Source: Diprion similis (lineage: Eukaryota; Arthropoda; Insecta; Hymenoptera; Diprionidae). Taken from it: a stretch of 64,000 bases of DNA. A program made the translations under genes and the position numbers. The stretch spans positions 310,001-374,000 of the forward strand of contig NC_060110.1 in the NCBI RefSeq assembly GCF_021155765.1. Reading direction: 5' to 3'. Positions 23,398-34,052 of the stretch are shown here, in pieces; the stretch's first letter is position 1; the number at the start of each line of letters is the position of its first letter. The notes below the pieces were generated by a model. It worked only from the letters and a program-made list of their open reading frames with translations, was not told where the DNA came from and made no database searches.

Positions 23398-23658
23398 CGC
23401 AAGAAAAGTATTAATACGCAAAACTCCCGATATCATATCAATAAGTGATAGCCACGTAGAGAGTGTTCGCCGGCAAATCAAGTGCGTACCTGACAAATTC
23501 AGAACCCGCAACAAACTGTGCAACGAGTGGAAATATACGACGCAAGAAAAGTGTTAATACGCAAAACTCCCGATATCATATCAATAAGTGATAGCCACGT
23601 CAAGAGTGTTCGCCGGCAAATCAAGTGTGAACCTGACAAATTCAGAACCCGCAACGAA
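23398..23658. repeat. 143-bp tandem duplication in the Gypsy-2 leader
   Basis: CGCAAGAAAAGT followed by the AACTCCCGATATCATATC segment occurs at 23398 and again at 23541, and both copies end in CAGAACCCGCAAC. The copies differ at a handful of bases. It lies between the primer-binding site and gag, where packaging and leader RNA structure would be expected. Confidence 0.85.
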
Positions 23659-24025
23659 CTAAATATACGGACGACAGCCGATCTATACCACACATCACCT
23701 TTTGGAACCCAAAATTGTGATTAGCCCCACCCGTTTCTGGACGCCTGCGACGCTGGAACAAGAATTTGGACCCAAGATTGGCATCACTCAGATACCTGGA
23801 ACACCAAACCGAGACTCTTTAACACGCAACGGACTTCCCCGCCTACACCCTCCTCTTGCCGACGGACGACGTGCATCACGTCTTCAAGTCTCACCTGCCT
23901 TCAGCCGCCTACAACCATGCTGTACCTTGCGTTTGTGTTCATCTTTGCTCTGTAAGTTTGTTGTAATCCTTAGTAATAAGTTGATATTTCATCCCCGTAC
24001 CCATTGCCCATCTACGAAAATCGAT

Positions 24026-25144
24026 ATGGCACCAACTAATGAGACCGGTTCATCTTTTTGGTCAGTGAAAGACGTCTTACCGACGATCCCTGCGTTCGAT
24101 GGCAACAACATGCCTTTTGACCAATTTGTGGAACAATTGCGCCACGTGGAAACCCTCATTAGAGCTTCAGACAAAATGACCCTTGCTAAATTTGCACAAT
24201 CAAAAATTACCGGCTCCGCTTCCCAATATTTAGTAGGCATTAATTGCAACGACGTCGAAGACCTTATAACGGCCCTCAGCCGAGCATACCGTCCAGACAT
24301 CCCCGTACGTCAATTATCAATTCAATTAGATAGAATTACCCAACAACCGCGTGAGCGTGTCATCGATTACTCATGCAGAATAAGAGTCATATCAAACGAA
24401 ATAAGCAAAGCTATCGAAAAAAAATACCCGCCAGACATAGCAAGCGCTTTGCTAAATGACTTAAGAAAAGACACTGCTAGAACATTCATTAGAGGGCTTA
24501 GACCAGAATTAGAGTGGAGAATAGCTACCATCAGACCACTCCCTACCTTTGATATCGCCGTCAGCGTCGCCGAAAGCGAGGAGACCGAGTTAAATAACCG
24601 TCAAATGCAACGCTTTGCACAATATTGTACTCCTCTTACGCCTATGTATCCCCCAATTTCCGTCTCTGTCTGCCAAAACGATACCCCTCCACCTCAGGTG
24701 TCCATAACCCCCTCCCTCATCCCCCCTCTAATGTCATTGCCCACACCTGGTTACGCGCATCAGCAAGCGCCCGGTATCGAACCCATGTCCTACGCCTAAG
24801 CGCTCGGTGCAAGCACCCTCGCGCCTCCCGCAGATCGAACGAGGACCTCGCCGACTATTTGCCAATTCTGCAACCACCGAGGTCACCTGATCACGGAATG
24901 CCATCGCCTGCAAAATACAAGATACTGTACCAAATGTCGGCGAATGGGCCACTTTTACAATGAGTGCAACCAACCCAGCAGAAGCGACAAACTGTACTGC
25001 GATAACTGTAAGCGCAGAGGCCACACATCAGACCAATGTAGATCTCCCCCGCATGATAACCAAAACCATGTAAGTTCGAATCAAGATTTAAACGGCAACA
25101 CTGCCCGCGGGGAGAACGCGCCCGCGAGCTATGCAAACAACTAG
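24026..25144 (+). pseudogene. gag: Gypsy-2 Gag (capsid plus three CCHC knuckles), one in-frame stop
   Basis: I place the start at the ATG at 24026 (MAPTNETGSSFW), since the capsid-like region follows directly; the frame is open further upstream without other support. The capsid region includes LPTIPAFDG, FVEQLRHVE and RTFIRGLRPELEWRI, as in Gypsy Gag. An in-frame TAA at 24797-24799 falls in the Pro-rich linker. Beyond it the same frame reads three zinc knuckles: CQFCNHRGHLITEC, CTKCRRMGHFYNEC and CDNCKRRGHTSDQC, ending at 25144. The stop is probably a mutation. It could be a leaky stop separating capsid from nucleocapsid, though that would be unusual. Confidence 0.85.
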
Positions 25145-28039
25145 CGTTCCGATCCACAAGACACATCTTAATAACAGCTTCAGCTGATCCCCCTTTAATT
25201 TCAATCGATACCCCTGAATTGACAAAGATCTCTAAATTTATTATCGACACCGGTGCAGACGTAAACTTAATCAAAGAAAGTTGCGTTAAGCCCTTCGTAC
25301 GACGCACCACAGACGAACGTTTGACATTGACTGGTATAACGGACGAAAAGACGGAAACCATCGCAAAAACGGAAATACGCTTTAATAACAACTCCCATAC
25401 CTTTCACTTGGTCCCTGATTCATTTCCAGTCCCACATGACGGTATTTTAGGCCAACCCTTTTGACGAAAAGAGAAAGCAACTATCTCGTTCAACTCAAAC
25501 TCGGTAATGCTTGGATCCTCATTGCCAATCCACTTCAACAAAATCGAACAACCACCCCCTGAAACCGCACGTGTTATTACAATACAGGCCCGCACCGCGA
25601 AGGTCATCCCGATAATAGTTGCAAACCCAGATATCAAAGTAGGCTACCTTAAACACATTAATTTAGGCAACAATGTTCTTTGTGGTGAAGCAATAGTTCG
25701 AAATCAGAACGGCATCGCTTATTCCTACGTGTTCAATTGCAACGAATCTGTCGTAGAGATAGCATCTCCAACGGCAACCCTGGAAGAATTCGACGAACCA
25801 CTGAGCACAGCCATGCCCGAAATTAAGTCTACCCCGCCGAATAATTCTGACAAAAATAATGGACAAAAATCCCCCCTTCCTACCCAAACCACTTCTCATA
25901 ATAATTCATTAATTCTTGCCACTAATAATCACATATGCCGTCCGCCCCATTACCCCCCCTCCAACCCCCGCCAGCTCACTGACCTCGCACATCAGCAACC
26001 TGAGCCCCGCATACCTGATAACAGTGCACCTCGTCGTGGCGCCGCAACAGTACTCTTAACTGACAGTAGGTCAGAGAGATTGGACACACTAAAGAATAGT
26101 GTGTGCCTCGATCATCTAAATGACACCGAAAAACAATCAACACTCGACCTGCTAACAGAATTTAACCATCTTTTCTATCTCCCGGGAGATAAATTAGGCC
26201 ATACCAATCTAACCCATCACACTATCCCCACGACAGACGACACACCAATTCACACCAAACAATATCGTTTTCCAAAAATCCACAAAGATGAAATCGAATC
26301 CCAGGTCAATAAACTCCTTCGGCAAGACCTTATTAAACATTCCGCATCTCCTTATAATTCTCCGGTTTGGATCGTCCCCAAAAAACCCGATATTGACGGT
26401 AATAAACGATGGCGCATGGTGATCGACTACCGAACGAAAGCTCGACGAAAAAACAATCGGCGACGCCTATCCAATGCCCGACATCACCGAAATTCTTGAT
26501 CAACTTGGCTCAGCTAAATATTTCTCTACATTCGACCTTGCTTCCGGCTTTCATCAAATTCCCATGCACCCCGATCACAGTGCAAAAACTGCGTTTTCGA
26601 CGCCCCGGGGTCACTATGAATTCTCCCGAATGCCCTTTGGACTAAAAAACGCCCCTGCCACGTTCCAAAGGCTCATGGATCAAGTCCTGCTAGGCTTACA
26701 AGGCAATGAGATGTTCGTATATTTGGATGACATGGTTATTTACGCTCGAAATTTACAAGAACATGAGATTAAATTCAGAAAATTGATGAAAAGACTAACT
26801 GAAGCCGGCTTGACTCTGCAGCCAGACAAATGCCAATTCCTGCGCAAAGAAGTCGTTTACCTTGGTCACCTTATCACTGAGTCAGGAGTTAGACCTGACC
26901 CCGGGAAGTTAGTAGCTGTGAAAGAATATCCTGTCCCGAAAAATCCCAAAAATGTTAAACAGTTCCTCGGTCTTTTGGGTTATTATCGCAGGTTTGTCCC
27001 AAATTTCGGAAAAATTGCAAAATGCCTCACTAACCTAACCAAGAAGGATACCCCTTTCATTTGGACATCCGAACACCAATCTGCCTTCGAAACCTTACGT
27101 GATTGTTTATGCAAAGAACCAATTCTCCAATACCCGGACTTCAGCAAGCCGTTTACGCTCACTACCGACGCGTCAAAATTCGCCATCGGTGCGGTTCTGA
27201 GTCAAGATAAGAACGGTGCCGACTTACCAGTAGCGTACGCATCCCGAGCACTCAAATCCGCTGAATTAAATTACTCGGTGCCCGATAAAGAATTTTTAGC
27301 CGCCTACTGGAGCATCAACCACTTCCGCCCCTACATCTACGGTCAGAAATTTACTTTAGTTACAGACCACGAGCCCCTCAAGTGGGTAAAAAGCGTTAAG
27401 AAGCCTAATTCTTGTTTATTACGATGGAGTCTAGAACTAGCAGAATACGATTTTGATACCAAACATAAATCGGGAAAAGCGAATGTCAACGCCGATGCTC
27501 TATCAAGAAACACGCCGCCTGACGTCGCACAAATCCTTCCTATAGATGCAAAACGCCCTCGTCCCACGACCGAATCCTCTGACAGCAAACCGAAAAAACG
27601 CACCAAAGAGACCCATCAGTACCCCCGACGCCCTCGACAGACCACAGACGAATCTACGAACCCGGCCCCGCTAAAATGCCCAAAAATCTCACAACCCACC
27701 TATCAAATGATATACCCCTCTGATTCTTCTGATCTCTCAGATGACGAATCCAGTGACAAAGAAACCGCAATGCCTTTTAAACCTCCCCCCTCCATCCCAC
27801 CTCCGCACCCGGTTCATCCCTACCCGAAACGCCATCGAGAAACGAATTCCTCTACAAACCCTGGACCACGTAAGAGACCACACCTGAGCTACTTTTCGGA
27901 CACTTCAACTAGCTCAGATGACCTACAAACCCCAGAGACGAACTCAGAAGTTGATGACATTAATTCGTCTACCGATTTACCTAGCCCCCCTCACATTCAC
28001 AACCCCTCCTATAGCGATTTCCTTATAGAATGCGACACG

Positions 28040-28490
28040 TTCCCTCTTATGCGTAATAAATATATTAAAGAAATAAAAGCCGACCTACCACAGCAAAAAG
28101 ATAATTTGGCTCACTGCATATCAGCTGATTGCCAAATGTCAAAAGGAATCGCGTCACAGCTAAGAGAACGTAAATTCATAAATCGCGAACAACTTAGAGA
28201 ATTCAATCCGACGTGACTGACGTTATTTCTACCACTTACGGAAACCGAAAAATTTATAACCTAGTGACAAAGCCAAAGTACAATGACAAACCCTTACCAC
28301 ACGTTTTTTTTGATACCTTGGTCAACTTTAGGAAAACCTTGGAAGAAGATGGTGTAACATCTGTCTCAATCCCGTTAATAGGCTGCGGACTCGACAAACT
28401 AGAATGGAGCACGGTGCGCAAAATGATCCACTATATTTTCAAAGATTCAAAAATGAATATCAACGTTTGTCGCCTTGACCCTCCGCTTTC
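28040..28490 (+). other. first TARG1/OARD1-like macrodomain inside Pol
   Basis: After the acidic linker the protein reads NLAHCISADCQMSKGIASQL, then (after the 1-base frame change near 28210) KIYNLVTKPKYNDKP, VTSVSIPLIGCGLDKLEW and a final MNINVCRL strand. The order and wording match the C6orf130/TARG1/OARD1 group of macrodomains: a first strand with LAHCIS.DC, a LITK.....KP motif and an IGCGLD..W motif. In that family the Lys of ITK and the Asp of GCGLD are catalytic for removing ADP-ribose from glutamate, and both are present here. Assignment is by pattern recognition; structure prediction would test it. Confidence 0.75.
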
Positions 28491-28989
28491 AACCCCCACA
28501 CACCACGACGACACAACGGTGTCCGTTGATAACGCCTCACCTGACCCCATCCCTTCCACATCTGGTAACCCCGCTCCCTCTCTTCGTCCGCCGCGTAAGA
28601 AACCGCGACCTCCGACCAAATCAGTCGCACCTCTCGCGACCCCACCTCCCCTCCCAGCCACGAACGTCGTCATGCCCCCGCCTGTAGGACCCCCGCGTCG
28701 TGCTAAGAGACGCCCAACAGCTGTCCCCAGGCCAGCGAACTCTACTACTCACCCCCCTACGCCTCCTCCCTCAGTACCCACACTGGCCTCTGATAACGAC
28801 AACAGCTCCAACTCGCTCACGGATACCGAATACCATACATGCGCCCGACAATCCGAATCCGATATGGAAACCACACACCCTGACCATGACATTGATCCCA
28901 ATGTCGACGACGATTTGACCGATACCTCCCACGATTTCACGAACTTTGTTGACAACTTGGACGACATACCGGTAGCTGACAATGTCAAA

Positions 28990-29405
28990 GACACCAATGA
29001 TGGTCTTTTGATGCTCAAAACCAATTATGCACACTTTATATCAACAGACTGCTCTTGGACTAAAGGCATATCATCACAACTTGCCCACGATAATATCGTT
29101 GACCCAGATATAGTTATGAGGCCCCGTCCACAGAAATTTGATATTATCGAATCCAAGCATAACAGCCGACGGATCTTTACTCTAGTACTAAAATCAAAAG
29201 AATCAGATAAAAGCAACCTATATGATATTTTTCAACTCTTGTCTAAACTGAAAACAGTCTTGACCGATTCAATTCCGAAATTCCTCGCTTTCCCAATAAC
29301 GGACGATAGTTTAGGTGGACTCGATCCTCGTGTTATCCGAAAACTCTTATCTTACCTTTTCGCAGACTTACAAATTCAAATTACGCTTTGCCGCAACACG
29401 ACTGT
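28990..29405 (+). other. second, divergent macrodomain-like segment inside Pol
   Basis: The segment repeats the pattern of the first one: NYAHFISTDCSWTKGISSQL, RRIFTLVLKSKESDKSN, FLAFPITDDSLGGLD, IQITLCRN. It keeps the Lys position (LVLK) and an Asp after GGL, but the tight GCGLD loop is lengthened and altered, so ligand binding or catalysis may be lost. It joins directly to the integrase zinc region (DECLRKEIIKECHES). Confidence 0.6.
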
Positions 29406-30547
29406 CACCCCAGACGAATGTTTACGTAAAGAAATAATTAAAGAATGCCACGAATCATTAATTGGCGGTCATCAAGGCGTCACAAAAATATACAACCGCA
29501 TTAGACAAAAATGTTTTTGGCCCCACATGAAAGAGCAAATCCAAGACTTTATAAGAACTTGTGAGAGTTGCCAAAAGAAAAAACTAGTAAGAGTAAAAAC
29601 CAGGTTGCCGATGGTGATAACAGATACTCCTGCCGATGCATTCGACAAAGTAGCACTAGACATCGTTGGTCCTCTCCCCCTTACTAAATCAAACAACAAA
29701 TACCTTTTGACGATACAATGCAACTTGACGAAATTTCTGGACGCCATCCCTTTACCTGACGCCACTGCCAAAACAATAGGTGCAGCATTCGCGAAAGAAT
29801 ACATTACACGTTACGGTGCCCCTCGAGCAATACTTACAGACCAAGGACAGAATTTCATGAGCACAGTCATTAAGCAACTTTGTAAACTCTTTAAAATAAA
29901 ACAAATTCGAACTACAGCTTACCGCCCACAATCTAACGGATCGCTAGAACGCAGTCACCTTGTTCTCACCGAACACGTCAAGCATTACACGAATGCTGGT
30001 AGAGACTGGGATGAATACATCCGCTTTGCTATTTTCTGTTATAACACCGCGAAGCACGAAGGCACTAACTTCACTCCCCATCAGCTAATTTTCGGTTCCT
30101 ATGCCAGACTTCCGACAGACGCGAACCCTGCCAGCGCTTACACCCGTTCCTACGATTCGTTCCTTCTGGATTTAATCTCCAACCTATCCAGCATACGAAG
30201 AAACGCCGCGGCTAACCTCATCTTAGCAAAGCACCGTTCCAAGACGTACTACGACCGTCGTACCAACAACCAAAATTTCGAAGCAGGCCAAAAGGTCTAT
30301 CTACTAAACGAAACCCGATCTAAATTTGACGACCACTATAAAGGAGCATATACGATCAAGCGCATAATTGACGATATCAATGCCGAAATTTTCATCACCC
30401 CCCATAAGACCAAAATTGTCCATCTGAATAAACTCAAATTAGCACAGGAAGAAAGTGATTCAAATTAAACCACCTTTAGAAGCCAACAGCCGTATATTAT
30501 CAATCTACCCGTAACTGCATCATATTACGCCTCATGCCCTGAATGAC

Positions 30548-30976
30548 GTGCTTCAACGCTCAGCCGATCTAAGCACACACTATCGTACTCAAAGTAACAT
30601 GCATCGCCTCACCACCAACCTCAGCTATGGCGGAATCGTCTTCGCGTCCCTCTCAGCAGTTTTCCTTTGCTACAAACTCTCATTATTTAGAAGAATCTCA
30701 AAAGTATACTCTTCCTGTAAATCCAGGCGAATACGCCACAACCTCGACTCACGTCATCCAAGACCCCAAATCCTTTCCCACCATGCCATTTCCCACCCTC
30801 ACCTAGAAAATAGGTCATTCCGTAAGGACCTGTCTCCTCGCACTTCGTCGCTGCCCCGAGCTCATTCAGAAATTGAAATGATGGAAATGTCCAAGCTACG
30901 ACAACACCCACGTAAACTGCCCCGCGATCAGAGCCTTGACGCTAGTTCCGACTCCCTCTTCATCTGGACAGACTAA
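30548..30976 (+). CDS. Gypsy-2 third ORF, small protein with one membrane segment
   Basis: A 142-codon frame follows pol by 79 bp. It starts MLQRSADLSTHYR, has one hydrophobic segment (about residues 27-49, GGIVFASLSAVFLCYKL) and then a basic, Arg/His/Pro-rich tail. The layout, a transmembrane helix with a short basic tail, could be what is left of an envelope C-terminus or an accessory membrane protein; no signal peptide, furin site or Cys pattern supports a full envelope. The hydrophobic run and open frame in a place where other Gypsies keep ORF3 are the only support. Confidence 0.4.
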   Translation: MLQRSADLSTHYRTQSNMHRLTTNLSYGGIVFASLSAVFLCYKLSLFRRISKVYSSCKSRRIRHNLDSRHPRPQILSHHAISHPHLENRSFRKDLSPRTSSLPRAHSEIEMMEMSKLRQHPRKLPRDQSLDASSDSLFIWTD

Positions 30977-31537
30977 GCCCTCTACTACATATTTATAAGA
31001 ACATATCCATTGTTATGCCCAAATATCATTCAATAAAAATGTCTCAAATTACGCTATTATAATAACCGTATACACTATCTACAATTATACCCCTGACATT
31101 GTCATTTAACTTTGACTTGTATCTATAATATCTACAATCAAAACCCTAAAAATTATAATTTAACTATAATCGTATATATACTATCTACAATTATACCCTT
31201 GACATTGTCATTTAACTTTGAGTGTATCTATATTATCTACAATCAAAACCCTAAAAAATTATAATTTAATTATAATTGTACCTTTATAATATGTAACTAC
31301 TACACGCTTAAATTATAAGAACATACCTATTGTTACAAAAAAAAAAAAAAAAAACATTTCTGCTAAAAATGTATATTAACCCGCTTAAACGCGCATTAAC
31401 CCTAGGCGCTATACTCCTTAAGGCAAACTATATTGTAATCTTTCGTAAGTGAGTCGATACATTACCCAAAAAATTCGGTTTTCCTTCGAACATTCGGCTC
31501 TGTACCCTCACCGAATGTTCTTCCCGAAGGGGGGGCG
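30977..31537. repeat. Gypsy-2 3' non-coding region with ~106-bp tandem duplication
   Basis: CTATCTACAATTATACCC begins near 31075 and again near 31181, each followed by GACATTGTCATTTAACTTTGA and AATCAAAACCCTAAAAA. An 18-A tract lies near 31336-31353. The polypurine tract is just before 31538. Confidence 0.8.
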
Positions 31538-31979
31538 TGTTACGTCCGACGTCCCGCCTCACGTTTCTCCCACCTTCCTCGACGCTTGTCTTTACCTACC
31601 ATTCCCACACTCCATATCTTGTCATCCTATTTCCATCTTGGCTTACACCACTCGCTATCGCCCTTACCTTGCTATTTCGATCCCCCTCTACCCTGTATCC
31701 TCGCTCATTTTCTCATGCAAAAGACTCACTCTTATTCCAACGCTCTTACCTCTTACATTCAACTTCAACTCCCGTTCCCCAAAACCATTCCCTCAACTAC
31801 TCCTCATCGACTTCACTCAATTTCCAAATCAAAATAAAAGTTATAATCATTCTCTAATTACTGTTCTTTCCCTTCCGTTCCCTGAACGAAGACGTCGACT
31901 ACTACGAACCAACAAAAATAGCACCCGAACCAACACCACCGGGTGGGTACATGGACTGCCGTCCCCCTGTACCGTAACA
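31538..31979 (+). repeat. Gypsy-2 3' LTR
   Basis: Same 442-bp unit as the 5' LTR; I count about five substitutions. It is followed by ACAA, the target duplication. Confidence 0.95.
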
Positions 31980-31984
31980 ACAAA

Positions 31985-33135
31985 ATGATTTTTTTACGTT
32001 TATTTATTTAGTATATAATAATTAAATAAATTGTAGAAATGACACGTTAAAAAAAAGGTCCTGTACGATGTCCACGATTGCGGCCGCAATTTTGATCTGA
32101 AACAAAAATTTCAAAAAGATTATTAATCTGTAATTTCTATACATTTACGTTTACATATACATATCTTCAGATGGTGCATGCGAGTGAAATCCTTGAAAAC
32201 GATATACGCGAATTGCAAAAACGTTATAAAATTCATGGAAAAAGTCAGGGCTGAAAAAATGGACGACAGTAGCAAAGCAGACGGATTTCTGAAGTACCTG
32301 TGTTGAGTTTTATTTGAGAGTAGGCAAAAAAATACAAGATAATTAACAATCATTGTTGACAGGAATATGAATCTGGTAAGTTTTGTGGCGCGAGACGCAA
32401 AATGAGTTTAAAATCGAGTCCGCGTACCCCGAAAAAGGGGGCCGAGAGGGGACAGGCGTCCGGGCCACCACGAGGTGCCGGGCGTCAGTCAGTCAGATAA
32501 TTATCGCCGTAAGCGGCACATCGACACGCGGGTCAAGTATCGCCACGTGAGTGAAAAGTGGAGAAAGTGTGGTGTGAGTACTTGTGAGCTGCTGAAACTG
32601 TTTACCACGGTGATTATTATCTACATCTATCAAGGTAAAATAAAAGACAATGTAATGACCATCTATCACTGTGTATTCGAACTCTTGGCTCACTCAATCT
32701 GCACCTATTCCCTGAGATTATCATAAAACCCTCGCTGCGTTAGCCGTGCTCTAGTTACCGTACATACGACCCTCGGGCCGAAAGTCGTCACCGAGCTAGT
32801 CGGCATCTTCTAGTTTGGATCGGGGCTAGGTAAGAAAAATCGCACCCGACCTGGCGCTCAAAGAAGGTAAAAGGTGGAAGAAACTTCGTGTCGGCGAGCC
32901 GTGGAACGCCGGCACCTGATATTTAGGCCCGGATTGTGCGCCTTTCCGCCTTCGAGCGTTCGTCACTCGATTGCGGGGATGGTGTTTTGCCACAGTTTTA
33001 TGCTCCTTCGCAGAGCATTAAGAAAAACGCACTGAGGAGAGGCGAGATCGCCCGCTCTCTCAGCTCCCCGCACAGCGCCCCACGCGTCGCATCTGGTAGC
33101 CCGACTTTAGAGACCGCCGGTAATGTCGGACTCTG
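31985..33135. other. hAT-2 interior; GC-rich island, no recognised gene
   Basis: The first 400 bp are AT-rich, ordinary sequence. From about 32390 to 33130 the sequence is clearly GC-richer than anything nearby, with CCGAAAAAGGGGGCCGAG and GGCCACCACGAGG. A frame opens at 32936 and runs into the transposase region below. The island resembles the 5' leader of a retroelement or a CpG-rich promoter, but I could not identify ends or a family. Confidence 0.35.
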
Positions 33136-33897
33136 CTCGAACCATTCCAACAACCTGGAAAGTTTTGCATTTTATTATCATCTGATGACCGTGATTCCGG
33201 TATTAGAAAGAATAGAGATTTCGAATAGTCAACTACAAAAGAGTGATCTCAGCATTAATGAGTCTCATGAAAAGATTAAATTGGTACTCCATAGCCTGAT
33301 GAACATGAGGGCGTCTGGGTTTGATTCGATATGGAAAAATGCGATGGACGAGGCAAAAGGTCTAAATTTGCAGGAACCCAAATTACCGCGCGTCTGTAGA
33401 GCCCCAAAACGTTTAGAGAACGCTCAAGTGCATGTGTTTAAACCACCTGAAGAATACAACTGAAAATTTTTCTACGAGATTTTTGACCAAGTCATTATTT
33501 CGTTGTAAGTGAGATATCGTTCAGAAACAATGCGATTTTTTAATAATTGCGAAGACTTTGTCACTGGCAGAACAAAGAATGTAGCAGAAATTGTTGAATT
33601 TTAGAAATACGACTTTGATGGAGACATGCTGCAATGCCATCGCGATATGTTTCTCGATATAATTGAAACTCGAAATTTGAAAATCCGTAATTTGAAAGAT
33701 GTCGTCACATTTTTGAAAGGAAATGAATCTGCAGCCGACATTCTTACGTCATTTTCGAAATTCATTAGAATTCTGCTAACAATTCCTGCATCACATTTCT
33801 ATATCAGCCATCAGGTCAACCATGCTGCAGGATCGTTTGAACAGCTTTGCGATTCTCCATATACATGGAGAAATCGCAGGAAATTTGAACATCCATA
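33136..33897 (+). pseudogene. ZMYM1-like hAT transposase, C-terminal part
   Basis: The translation reads ESFAFYYHLMTVIPVLERI, NSQLQKSDLSI, FDSIWKNAMDEAKGL, LPRVCRAPKRLEN and then, through three in-frame stops (TGA near 33461, TAA near 33508, TAG near 33602), YEIFDQV, RSETMRFF and NLKDVVTFLKG. This is the order seen in the central and C-terminal region of ZMYM1-like hAT transposases. It ends at about 33897 without a recognisable dimerisation motif. The N-terminal half is missing, apart from a possible fragment at 22541. The copy is dead. Confidence 0.65.
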
Positions 33898-33979
33898 AAA
33901 TAATTGATGAATTTATATTAAAAAACCCTGTCAGAAGTTCTACCTTCGCAATAAAAAAATAAGACCCGGAAAAAAATAT

Positions 33980-34005
33980 CCCCCCCCCCCCCCCCCCCCC
34001 CCCCC
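33980..34005. repeat. 26-base poly-C run
   Basis: An uninterrupted run of 26 C follows GAAAAAAATAT. It lies near the right end of hAT-2. It is a simple repeat whose length is likely to be uncertain in the assembly. Confidence 0.95.
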
Positions 34006-34052
34006 ACGTGCCTCAACTCCACACTCGAAATTATGAGAAGTCGCTGGCGATG

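Larger units (their letters stand above)
25145..30468 (+). pseudogene. pol: Gypsy-2 Pol: protease, RT, RNase H, two macrodomain-like segments, integrase
   Basis: Pol lies in the -1 frame relative to gag, so a -1 frameshift is expected near 25120-25145. Protease: IIDTGADVNLI, then ILGQPF, where a TGA sits at 25462-25464. RT: the frame shifts at VIDYR because CGAA is duplicated at 26431-26438; it resumes with STFDLASGFHQIP, RMPFGLKNAPATFQ, YLDDMVIYA. RNase H: TTDASKFAIGAVL, TDHEPLKW, ADALSRN. Then about 1.9 kb of Pro/Ser-rich linker with two macrodomain-like segments. A 1-base frame change at about 28210 falls in the first. Integrase: HESLIGGHQGVTK and CESCQKK zinc region, LDIVGPLP, TDQGQNFMS, RPQSNGSLERSH (D, D, E), and a C-terminal DHYKGAYTIKRI domain. 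Most of the protein is undamaged. Confidence 0.92.
22897..31979 (+). mobile_element. Gypsy-2: full-length Ty3/Gypsy with macrodomain-like Pol insert, TSD ACAA
   Basis: The 9083-bp element has 442-bp LTRs with about five differences (near 99% identity by eye), flanked by ACAA at 22893-22896 and 31980-31983. The leader after the 5' LTR begins TTCTGGTGGCAGCGG, a candidate primer-binding site. A polypurine tract (GAAGGGGGGG) precedes the 3' LTR. Order: LTR, leader with a duplicated segment, gag, pol (protease, RT, RNase H, two macrodomain-like segments, integrase), a small third ORF, a 3' region with a tandem duplication and an 18-A run at about 31336, LTR. Confidence 0.93.
22080..34052 (+). mobile_element. 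hAT-2: ZMYM1-like hAT element, TSD TTACCGAG, carrying Gypsy-2
   Basis: The left end CAACGCCGGCGACTT matches the reverse complement of the right end (CATCGCCAGCGACTT) at 13 of 15 positions. TTACCGAG is duplicated at 22072-22079 and 34053-34060, the 8-bp size expected of hAT. Deleting the element with one TSD restores the hAT-1 reading frame across the junction. Without Gypsy-2 the element is 2.89 kb. Palindromic GTGTGGAATTCCACAC near 22138-22153 and a matching CCACACTCGAAA near 34019 are likely subterminal motifs. Confidence 0.8.

Noticed and set aside
22884..23557. Up to 186-codon frames in the Gypsy-2 LTR and leader (also 31449-31988)
   Set aside because: They span LTR and leader, have no domain and are duplicated with the LTRs.
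28431..29034. Several alternative frames over the Pro-rich Pol linker
   Set aside because: Biased C-rich sequence opens other frames; only the Pol frame joins RNase H, macrodomain and integrase motifs.
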